64,000 bases of DNA from Bacillota bacterium (lineage in GTDB: Bacteria; Bacillota; Clostridia; DSM-8532). The stretch's first letter is position 1. The number at the start of each line of letters is the position of its first letter. The stretch covers positions 1-64,000 of the forward strand of contig JAEZTB010000060.1 of NCBI GenBank assembly GCA_023443745.1. The letters run 5' to 3'. Position numbers and translations under genes: made by a program. A model generated the notes under the pieces. It had not been told where the DNA came from. It ran no database searches and worked only from the letters and a program-made list of their open reading frames with translations. Shown piece after piece: positions 57,120 through 64,000 of this stretch.

Positions 57120-58556
57120 TTAATACGCTCTTCCCCAGTAAACCATGTGTTTGGCTTCCTTACCGCAGCATACGCATTTTTCACCAATATTCTCCTGTTC
57201 GAAGGGAATGCATCGCGCAGTGGCCGCCATTCTCTCCTTAACAGTCTTTTCACATTCTCCATCACCGCACCACATGGCCTTAATAAAGCCCTGAGTATCA
57301 TTGAGAATGGATTCCATCTCATCCAGGGTTTCAGCCTTGAAGGTCTTGCCCTCTCTTAGTGACAAAGCCTTGTTGTAGAGTGAGGTCTGGATTTCCTCAA
57401 GAAGCTCCGGAACTTTTATTTCCAGTTCATCCATGGAGACAAAGAGCTTCTCTCTATTTTCACGCTTAACCAATACCACCTGGTTTTTCTGAATGTCCTT
57501 GGGCCCGACCTCCAGGCGAAGGGGTACACCGCGCATCTCATGTTCCGAGAACTTCCAGCCGGGCATTTTATCGGAATCATCCACCTTAACCCGGCATACC
57601 TTTGAAAGTCTTTCCTTAAGCTCATAAGCCTTGTCCAGAACGCCTTCCACATGCTGCTGTACCGGAACAATGACCAATTGGATGGGCGCAACCCTTGGAG
57701 GCAGAACCAAACCGGAGTCATCCCCGTGAACCATGATAATGGCACCGATTAAGCGGGTACTCATACCCCAGGAGGTTTGGTGAGCAAACTTGAGCTGATT
57801 ATCCTTATCCAGGAACTGAATACCGAAGGCTCTTGCAAAGCCATCTCCAAAGTTATGGGACGTGCCGGACTGAAGGGCTTTTCCATCATGCATCAGGCTC
57901 TCGATAGTGTAGGTGGCTTTTGCCCCTGCAAACTTTTCCTTCTCAGTCTTTTGCCCCTTTATAACGGGAATGGCCAGAAACTCTTCACAGAAGGATGAGT
58001 AGACATTCAGCATACGAAGGGTTTCTTCCTGAGCGTCCTCGGCTGAAGCATGAACGGTATGACCTTCCTGCCATAGGAATTCCACAGAACGCAGGAAAGG
58101 CCGGGTTGTCTTTTCCCATCTCACCACCGAACACCATTGGTTATAGAGCTTGGGCAGGTCGCGATAGGATTGGACAATATCCTTATAATGGTCACAGAAA
58201 AGGGTCTCAGAGGTCGGGCGTACGCACAGCCTTTCAGCCAGCTTCTCGCTGCCGCCATGGGTGACCCAGGCTACCTCAGGTGCAAAGCCCTCCACATGCT
58301 CCTTTTCCTTCTGTAAAAGGCTTTCAGGGATGAACATAGGCATATAGACATTCTCATGTCCCGTCTCCTTAAATCGCCTGTCCAGCTCCTTCTGTATGAG
58401 CTCCCAAATGGCGTAGCCATAGGGTCTGACGATCATACAGCCCTTAACGCTGGCATATTCCACCAGATCGGCTTTTTTCACAATGTCCGTATACCATTGG
58501 GGGAAGTCCTCGTTCATGGGTGTAATCGCTTCAACAAATTTCTTTTCCTGTGTCAT
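57120..58556 (-). CDS. proS: Prolyl-tRNA synthetase, archaeal/eukaryotic type
   Basis: 478 residues. Class II synthetase core with motif 2 region RWEKTTRPFLRSVEFLWQEGH and HGDDSGLVLPPRVAPIQL, an anticodon domain, and the C-terminal zinc-type extension of the archaeal/eukaryotic ProRS group (CEKTVKE..., CVCCGK, ending WGRAY). It lacks the INS editing domain. It lies downstream of a bacterial-type ProRS with a 48-bp gap, so both may be transcribed from the same T-box leader. Confidence 0.93.
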   Translation of the reverse strand: MTQEKKFVEAITPMNEDFPQWYTDIVKKADLVEYASVKGCMIVRPYGYAIWELIQKELDRRFKETGHENVYMPMFIPESLLQKEKEHVEGFAPEVAWVTHGGSEKLAERLCVRPTSETLFCDHYKDIVQSYRDLPKLYNQWCSVVRWEKTTRPFLRSVEFLWQEGHTVHASAEDAQEETLRMLNVYSSFCEEFLAIPVIKGQKTEKEKFAGAKATYTIESLMHDGKALQSGTSHNFGDGFARAFGIQFLDKDNQLKFAHQTSWGMSTRLIGAIIMVHGDDSGLVLPPRVAPIQLVIVPVQQHVEGVLDKAYELKERLSKVCRVKVDDSDKMPGWKFSEHEMRGVPLRLEVGPKDIQKNQVVLVKRENREKLFVSMDELEIKVPELLEEIQTSLYNKALSLREGKTFKAETLDEMESILNDTQGFIKAMWCGDGECEKTVKERMAATARCIPFEQENIGEKCVCCGKEAKHMVYWGRAY

Positions 58557-58604
58557 AAAAAACCTCCGAGTTATTTATTAAACCTATTATGCGCTAACAC
58601 TTTA

Positions 58605-60308
58605 TCAGCTGCTCGCGCCGTGAACCTGTACTATTACGCTTTTCAAAGCTTCTTCAACAGCTAACTCCTGCACTACTTTAGATTTTCTTTGCTTTAATTC
58701 CACCAAGCCATCCGCTGCTTTTTTGCCCACCGTAATTCGAAGGGGAATGCCCATTAAGTCCGCATCCTTGAACTTTACACCGGCCCTCTCGTTCCTGTCA
58801 TCAAGAATAACCTCAACCCTAGCCTGCTGAAGCTTCTCATAGAGCGTTTCGGATATCTCCATGACCTTTTTATCCAGTACATTGACTGGTACGATAATTA
58901 CATGATAGGGTGCCACCGCCATGGGCCAGATTATGCCGTTTTCATCATGGTTCTGCTCAATAATAGCCGCCATGGAGCGGTTCAATCCAATTCCGTAGCA
59001 ACCCATGACCATGGGCTTCTCATTTCCTTCCTCGTCCAGATAATTACAGCCCAGTGCCTTTGTATATTTGTCCCCCAGCTTGAAGATATGGCCAACTTCA
59101 ATACCTCTGGTCATATTGAGCCTGTGCCCGCATCGGGGACAAGGGTCATGCTCTGTAATGCGCCGGATATCATGAACCTCTGCCTTAAAATCCCGTCCGG
59201 GATTGACATTCTTTAAGTGATAGCCCGTTTCATTAGCACCAACAGTGAGATTTTTAGCTGAGGCCACCTCATGATCTGCTATGATCCGTATTTTTAAACC
59301 TACGGGGCCTGCAAAGCCCACCTCGGCATGGGTTATGGCGCTGACACTTGCGCTGTCGGCCATTTCCAGCTCCGAGCAGCTCAGTACATTGGCAAGCTTA
59401 ACCTCATTGAGCTCCCGATCACCTCTTACCATAGCGGCGACCAAGGTATCATCAGTCTTGAAAATAAGGGTCTTGGCGAAATTGGCCGCTTCGCAGCCTA
59501 AAAAAGTCGTAAGCTCATCAATGGTCCGGACATCGGGTGTGGCGATTTTTTCAACCGGTTTTTCCTCTTCTTCTGAAGTAATTGACGGTGGTAAACAAGC
59601 CGCCTTCTCATCGTTGGCAGAATAACCGCAGCAATCGCAATAAACGATGACTGCCTCCCCTATGTCGGAGGTCACCATAAACTCCTGGGAGCCCGAGCCG
59701 CCCATGGCACCAGAATCAGCCTCAACAACACGGTAATTCAGCTCCAGGCGGTCAAATATACGCCGATAGGCCTCTTCCATTTTCTTATAGGATATATCCA
59801 GCCCGGCCTGATCCCGGTCAAAGCTGTAGGCATCCTTCATGACAAACTCGCGGGAGCGCATGACTCCAAACCGGGGACGCCTTTCGTCCCGGTATTTGGT
59901 CTGAATCTGATATAAAGTAAGCGGCAGCCCGCGGTAGGAACGAACACTGCTTTTTACCGTCTCGGTAAAAATCTCCTCATGGGTGGGGCCCAGGCAGAAC
60001 TCGCGGTGATTGCGATCCTTAAGTCTGAACATCTCTGGGCCGAAGACCTCCCAGCGCCCCGAATCCCGGTAGCTTTCAGCAGGCAGCAGTGCTGACATCA
60101 AAAGCTCCTGAGCGCCTGCCGCATCCATTTCCTCTCTGATGATCTGCTCAACCTTTTTAAAGGTGCGAAGCCCCAGTGGCAAAAAGGAATAAATCCCCGA
60201 CGCCAGCTTACGCATCAGGCCCGCTCTCAGCATGAGCTGATGGCTAACGATCTCGGCCTCGGCAGGAACTTCTCTTAAAGTCGGTAAAAACATTCTGGTA
60301 AAACGCAT
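58605..60308 (-). CDS. proS: Prolyl-tRNA synthetase, bacterial type with editing domain
   Basis: 567 residues. Class II motifs 1-3 (AGLMRKLASGIYSFLPLG, RYRDERRPRFGVMRSREF, GCYGIGLNRSMAAI) surround the INS (YbaK-like) editing insertion at about 225-400, then the anticodon domain. It charges tRNA-Pro and removes misattached Ala. GAGAGGTGGAG precedes the ATG. Directly controlled by the T-box leader at 60331-60577. Confidence 0.95.
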   Translation of the reverse strand: MRFTRMFLPTLREVPAEAEIVSHQLMLRAGLMRKLASGIYSFLPLGLRTFKKVEQIIREEMDAAGAQELLMSALLPAESYRDSGRWEVFGPEMFRLKDRNHREFCLGPTHEEIFTETVKSSVRSYRGLPLTLYQIQTKYRDERRPRFGVMRSREFVMKDAYSFDRDQAGLDISYKKMEEAYRRIFDRLELNYRVVEADSGAMGGSGSQEFMVTSDIGEAVIVYCDCCGYSANDEKAACLPPSITSEEEEKPVEKIATPDVRTIDELTTFLGCEAANFAKTLIFKTDDTLVAAMVRGDRELNEVKLANVLSCSELEMADSASVSAITHAEVGFAGPVGLKIRIIADHEVASAKNLTVGANETGYHLKNVNPGRDFKAEVHDIRRITEHDPCPRCGHRLNMTRGIEVGHIFKLGDKYTKALGCNYLDEEGNEKPMVMGCYGIGLNRSMAAIIEQNHDENGIIWPMAVAPYHVIIVPVNVLDKKVMEISETLYEKLQQARVEVILDDRNERAGVKFKDADLMGIPLRITVGKKAADGLVELKQRKSKVVQELAVEEALKSVIVQVHGASS

Positions 60309-60330
60309 TGCTCCACCTCTCTAAAAATAC

Positions 60331-60577
60331 AAAAAATCCGCCCCAAAACTGGGACGGATCAAACTTCCGCGGTACCACCCTTATTGGCTCTTTGGTTGTA
60401 TAGAGCCCGGCTTACAAGTCTTTAACGGGACAAGCGTAAGCCTCATCGGCTTTAGGTCTCGGGGGTGGGACGAAGCTTTGTATCGGCGCGAAAACCTTTC
60501 ACCAAACGGCCTTCTCTCTTTTTTGCACACATCGCTTCATATTCCCGTCATCAACAACTATCCAATTGTTATTTCAC
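60331..60577 (-). promoter_or_regulatory. T-box riboswitch (proline) before proS
   Basis: The minus strand holds the conserved T-box sequence AAGGGTGGTACCGCGG (60367-60382) followed by a terminator ATCCGTCCC / GGGGCGGAT with a TTTTTT run (60331-60359). A long stem I is closed by GAAGC / GCTTC; its specifier-loop 3' strand contains CCG (60486-60484), a proline codon followed by A, the tentative specifier. Uncharged tRNA-Pro should favour the antiterminator and switch on both ProRS genes. Confidence 0.93.
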
Positions 60578-60607
60578 ATTATATTACACTGAAATTGAAA
60601 CTGTCAA
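60578..60607 (-). promoter_or_regulatory. Promoter of the proS T-box transcript
   Basis: Minus strand TTGACA (60607-60602), 18-bp spacer, TATAAT (60583-60578). Confidence 0.8.
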
Positions 60608-60608
60608 C

Positions 60609-60833
60609 GCATGTGCACTTGATGGAGAATATTTTGATCAATGTATTCTCATCAATGGTGCTTTAATATACACTCCCAATATCAGTAACAGCCAAAATAA
60701 ACAGGTTATAGCCCTGGATTTAAAAACGAATGAACGACATGTTCTTACTGAAGGCGTTCTAATAGGAGCCTCTCCTGAGCAAAACAAGCTGTATTTTGTA
60801 AACCGCTATGAATACTTCGCCTATATTCCTTAG
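60609..60833 (+). pseudogene. Remnant of a beta-propeller-like gene
   Basis: About 75 codons, open on the + strand, encode a protein-like sequence (LDGEYFDQCILINGALIY..., KQVIALDLKTNERHVLTEG, ASPEQNKLYFVNRYEYFAYI) resembling a C-terminal piece of a secreted beta-propeller or DUF5050-type protein. There is no start, ribosome site or upstream part: the reading frame begins inside the promoter of the T-box transcript. It is best read as the 3' remnant of a deleted gene. Confidence 0.5.
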
Positions 60834-60954
60834 ATGGATTTTAAAGCTGTTCTGGTTGGAGCATTTTTTCTAGAAATAGCCTTGAAACATAGGAAAACAC
60901 ATTTGCCCCGGCTTCCACATATTCTACCAATAGAATAATCTTTGGAGCGTTCTT

Positions 60955-61182
60955 ATGAAATCACTTAATATGAATTTAACGGTATTCGAAGCAACCCAGA
61001 AATTTCCGGAGTTGATTGGAATCATCGCAGGCTGGGGATTTCCGCAAATCAGGAATAACCGGCTGAGACGTGTGATTGGCAGTAGGTTTACTTTGAATCA
61101 GGCTATCCGAGAAATGGGCCTTAATAGAGTCAAAATCATTGAGTTGTTGAAAAAAAGCGGATTTGAGGTTATTGAAAGGTAG
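60955..61182 (+). CDS. DUF1858-like small protein
   Basis: 75 residues. LTVFEATQKFPELIGIIAGWGFPQ, then FTLNQAIREMGLNRVKIIELLKKSGFEVI follow the DUF1858 plan (short helical domain often fused to disulfide enzymes), but the Cys pair of many members is missing. GGAG lies 7 nt before the ATG. Function unknown. Confidence 0.7.
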   Translation: MKSLNMNLTVFEATQKFPELIGIIAGWGFPQIRNNRLRRVIGSRFTLNQAIREMGLNRVKIIELLKKSGFEVIER

Positions 61183-61282
61183 AACCCCTAAGACAGCCTT
61201 GAACCTAAACTGGGAGTAGAGTATAATCAGCCATAGTCGGCATCAAAGAGAAAAAGATCCTCGCGCCGCTATGGAGACTTGA

Positions 61283-62122
61283 ATGAGCGAATTTGAATAC
61301 CTGATTTGCCCTGTTTGTCAAAAGCCTTTGATTCAAAATGACAAGTGTCTGACCTGTTCATTAGGCCACAGCTTTGACTTGGCCGGCAAAGGCTATATCA
61401 ACCTGCTTCTCAGCCAGGATAAAAACAGCCGGGATCCGGGAGATAATAAGGAAATGGTCCAGGCAAGAAAGCGCTTTTTGGATAAGGGCTATTATTCGCC
61501 ATTGGCTCATGGCCTCAGCAAGCTCCTGATCCAACTATGTGGAACCCATAATAAAGACTGCGTTTTATTAGATGCAGGTTGTGGTGATGGCTACTATACC
61601 CATCACCTCCAGTGCGCTCTCTCTGAAAACGATATAAACTGCTCGGTTTATGGGATGGATATTTCAAAGGAGGCCATTCGTCTGGCAGCCGGTCGGGACA
61701 AGGCCATTCATTTTATAGTGGGCTCGCTGTTTAAAGTACCCTTTTCATGCCATCAGGCAGATTTTTTGCTCAATGCCTTTGCACCTGCCTGTGACAAAGA
61801 GTTTAGCAGGGTGCTAAAAAAAGATGGATTTCTGATAACCGTCATCCCCGGGAGGAAGCACCTCCTGGAGCTCAAAGCCGTGCTTTACGATCAGCCCTAT
61901 GAAAATGACGAAAAGGAACCTGAGCTTCCCTCTTTCAAGAGCGAGGAACAGATCAGAATAAAAGCAAATATTGAGATAAATTCGCAAGAGGAATTATTAG
62001 ATCTTGTGGTTATGACACCCTATTATTGGAGAACTCCAAAAGAGGGCCTTGAACGCCTTAGGCAATTGGGTAGTCTAAAAACCACCATAGAATTTATTAT
62101 CGGACTTCATACAAAGCATTAG
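61283..62122 (+). CDS. RlmA-family 23S rRNA (guanine-N1) methyltransferase
   Basis: 279 residues. N-terminal zinc finger (CPVCQKPL...CLTCSLGHSFD) and the LAGKGYINLLL segment, then a class I methyltransferase domain with LDAGCGDGYYTHHL (motif I, about 93-106) and GMDISKEAI. All features of the RlmA/RrmA family, which methylates G745 or G748 of helix 35; the second form gives tylosin-type resistance. Which base is used cannot be told. Confidence 0.9.
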   Translation: MSEFEYLICPVCQKPLIQNDKCLTCSLGHSFDLAGKGYINLLLSQDKNSRDPGDNKEMVQARKRFLDKGYYSPLAHGLSKLLIQLCGTHNKDCVLLDAGCGDGYYTHHLQCALSENDINCSVYGMDISKEAIRLAAGRDKAIHFIVGSLFKVPFSCHQADFLLNAFAPACDKEFSRVLKKDGFLITVIPGRKHLLELKAVLYDQPYENDEKEPELPSFKSEEQIRIKANIEINSQEELLDLVVMTPYYWRTPKEGLERLRQLGSLKTTIEFIIGLHTKH

Positions 62123-62158
62123 AGTGTATGCCCAGGGCAACGCAAAATAAATAGACCA

Positions 62159-62201
62159 GGGGACGGTTCAATGTAAAACAAAGAACCGCCCCCTATTTTA
62201 T
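62159..62201. terminator. Terminator between rlmA-like gene and nadE
   Basis: GGGGACGGTTC / GAACCGCCCCC stem with a 13-nt loop, TATTTTAT on the + strand. It serves the convergent genes. Confidence 0.7.
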
Positions 62202-62216
62202 GGTGTAATATGGTTA

Positions 62217-64000
62217 TTAAAGACCCTCGAGCTCAGAGAGCCACAACTGGACGGAAGCGTCGCTGGGCATTCTCCAATCTCCCCGTGGAGACAGGCTCAC
62301 TGTTCCCACCTTTGGGCCATCGGGCAGGCAGGAGCGTTTGAACTGTTGAGAGAAGAACCTTTGATAGAAAACCTTCAGCCATTTTGATAGCTGATCACCT
62401 GAATAATCATCTGCAAAAGCCGCCTTGGCTAGAAACATGATCTTGGCAGGACCTGCACCGCATCGCAGCATGTGATAGAGGAAGAAGTCGTGCACCTCGT
62501 AAGGGCCTAAAATATCCTCTGTCTTTTGCAAAATCTCCCCAGTCTTGGAGGGCGGCAGAAGCTCCGGGCTAATGGGCGTATCCATAATATCATAGAGGAT
62601 CTTCTGTATGGTTTCGTTCGCCTCATGATCGGCATACCATTGGATAATATAGCGCACCAGGGTTTTGGGTACACCGCAATTGACGCCATACATGGACATG
62701 TGATCGCCATTGTAAGTGCTCCAGCCCAAGGCCATCTCCGATAAATCACCGGTTCCCACAACCAGTCCGCCTATTTTATTGGCCACATCCATTAAAATTT
62801 GTGTTCGTTCTCTGGCCTGCACATTCTCATAGGTCACATCATGGATATCCCTGTCGTGGCCGATGTCTTCAAAATGTTGAAGGCATGCAGCTTTTATATC
62901 GACTACCTTTAATGACGCACCCATATTTTTTATCAGGTTTACCGCATTATCATAGGTCCTACCGGTCGTCCCGAAGCCCGGCATGGTGATAGCTTGAACA
63001 TGGCTTGCAAGAAAACCCATATGTTCCATGGCACGAACAGCCACAATAAAGGCAAGAGTTGAGTCAAGGCCTCCTGAAATTCCGATAACGGCCTTATCAA
63101 GCCCTGTATGACGGATACGTTTTTCAAGGCCAGAGGTCTGGATAGAAAGGATCTCATGACAACGGTCATTACGTGTAGCATTATTCCCGGGAACAAAGGG
63201 ATGCTTATCAATGGGATGAAGAGGAACCCCTTTAAATTCTGTATTCTGCGGATTATTAAAATGAATGCCCCGGTACGAGCGGCCTCCCTTCCCTCCTCTA
63301 AAGGTTCCCATAATGAGGCGGTTAAAGGAAAGCCTGTCCAGGTCCACATCGGCCACAACCATTTTATTGTCAAAATAGAAACGTTCTGATTCATTCAATA
63401 CATGGCCGTTTTCGGCAATGATGAGATGCCCGCCGTAGACCACATCAGTGGAGGATTCTCCGCAGTTGGAGGAGGCATAGACATAGCCCGCCACACAGCG
63501 CGCCGACTGGTCTTTTATAAGCCCTCTCCGGTAATCAGCCTTTCCGACCAATTCATCACTGGCTGATAAATTAAACAGAAGGGATGCTCCTGCTTGGGCC
63601 AGGTAGCTGCTGGGCGGAACTGGAACCCAGACATCCTCACAAATTTCCACCCCAAAGGCAAGATTTTCATTCTCATTGGCTATAAAAATTAGGTCGGCGC
63701 CAATGGGCACGGTATCATCACTAAGCTTAAGCTCAGAAATTTCGAGATGCTCCGCTTCGGTAAACCAACGAAGCTCGTAGAACTCGTTATATCCTGGAAG
63801 GTTAGTCTTTGGAACAATTCCCAGTATTTTGCCCTTTTGAAGCACAGCGGCACAATTGTAAAGCCGTCCTTTTATAGCTAAAGGAAGACCGACCATTATG
63901 ATTGCAGGAATTTTCTTTGTGGCGTCCAAAACCGCAAAAAGCCCCTGCTTGGCTCCTTCCAGAAGAATATCCTGTCTGAAAAGATCCCCGCAGGAATAGC
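62217..64000 (-). CDS. nadE: Glutamine-dependent NAD synthetase (5' end outside window)
   Basis: 594 codons are visible; the start lies beyond position 64000, where the frame is still open (YSCGDLFRQ...). The N-terminal nitrilase-type glutaminase has Lys in VPKTNLPGYNEFYE and the nucleophile Cys in EICEDVW; the NAD synthetase domain has the SGGLDST PP-loop and ends with RGDWRMPSDASVQLW. It makes NAD from deamido-NAD with glutamine nitrogen. Confidence 0.95.
   Translation of the reverse strand, partial: YSCGDLFRQDILLEGAKQGLFAVLDATKKIPAIIMVGLPLAIKGRLYNCAAVLQKGKILGIVPKTNLPGYNEFYELRWFTEAEHLEISELKLSDDTVPIGADLIFIANENENLAFGVEICEDVWVPVPPSSYLAQAGASLLFNLSASDELVGKADYRRGLIKDQSARCVAGYVYASSNCGESSTDVVYGGHLIIAENGHVLNESERFYFDNKMVVADVDLDRLSFNRLIMGTFRGGKGGRSYRGIHFNNPQNTEFKGVPLHPIDKHPFVPGNNATRNDRCHEILSIQTSGLEKRIRHTGLDKAVIGISGGLDSTLAFIVAVRAMEHMGFLASHVQAITMPGFGTTGRTYDNAVNLIKNMGASLKVVDIKAACLQHFEDIGHDRDIHDVTYENVQARERTQILMDVANKIGGLVVGTGDLSEMALGWSTYNGDHMSMYGVNCGVPKTLVRYIIQWYADHEANETIQKILYDIMDTPISPELLPPSKTGEILQKTEDILGPYEVHDFFLYHMLRCGAGPAKIMFLAKAAFADDYSGDQLSKWLKVFYQRFFSQQFKRSCLPDGPKVGTVSLSPRGDWRMPSDASVQLWLSELEGL

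Noticed and set aside
57002..57745. Minus-strand Arg/Trp-rich frames inside the 57120 synthetase gene
   Set aside because: Alternate-frame readings of a conserved synthetase; composition not protein-like.

Overview
The window is from a low-GC Firmicute, most likely a member of the Clostridia. The evidence is an ECF sigma factor with RsgI-type anti-sigma partners, a two-subunit iron-sulfur L-serine dehydratase, a T-box leader before a prolyl-tRNA synthetase, strong AGGAGG ribosome sites and frequent TTG/GTG starts. I cannot name the genus from sequence alone.

Layout. (1) 204-2682, minus strand: an ECF sigma factor followed by two related membrane anti-sigma factors with acidic tails. (2) 2791-44882: a complete-looking 42-kb siphovirus-type prophage in the 3' end of a tRNA-Lys gene, bounded by a perfect 48-bp direct repeat. 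(3) 44835-45259: tRNA-Lys, tRNA-Gln and tRNA-His. (4) 45387-64000: host genes, namely an M23 peptidase, a TldD/PmbA pair, L-serine dehydratase (sdaAA/sdaAB), a five-gene phosphorelay operon, two different prolyl-tRNA synthetases under a T-box, a gene remnant, a DUF1858-like protein, an RlmA-type rRNA methyltransferase and NAD synthetase (cut by the window end).

Prophage organisation. The integrase (43571) and CI-like repressor (43182) read rightwards next to attR. A divergent switch at about 43.1 kb drives the leftward early genes (excisionase-like HTH, ORF6N antirepressor, PAPS-reductase-like enzyme, MmcB-like nuclease, C5 and N6 DNA methylases, XRE regulator plus a second tyrosine recombinase, HUH-type Rep-like protein, DUF1064, ArpU/RinA-like late activator). 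The leftward late module follows in HK97 order: HNH, TerS, TerL, small membrane protein, portal, prohead protease, major capsid protein, connectors, tail tube, tail chaperone with -1 frameshift, tape measure, Dit, SGNH-hydrolase fibre, tail endopeptidase, XhlA-like protein, endolysin, holin-like protein and AntA/AntB antirepressor. Several + strand genes with their own promoters interrupt this leftward flow and look like lysogen-expressed morons: 6856, 9583, the three-gene cassette 19372-20007, 41118 and 42126.

The points most worth a second look are the 19.3-20.0 kb cassette (consensus promoter with a perfect 21-bp palindrome and a ribbon-helix-helix-like third gene), the shared promoter/ribosome-site hairpin of the 41118 and 42126 genes, the T_TTT_TTC frameshift in the tail chaperone, a roughly 105-nt structured element at 16.7 kb, a tRNA-like gene with an abnormal anticodon arm at 39.84-39.91 kb, the M15 plus phosphodiester-glycosidase-like endolysin, and the coexisting bacterial-type and archaeal-type prolyl-tRNA synthetases. 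No CRISPR array, rRNA gene or insertion sequence was seen. Positions 1-203 hold no gene that I can support.
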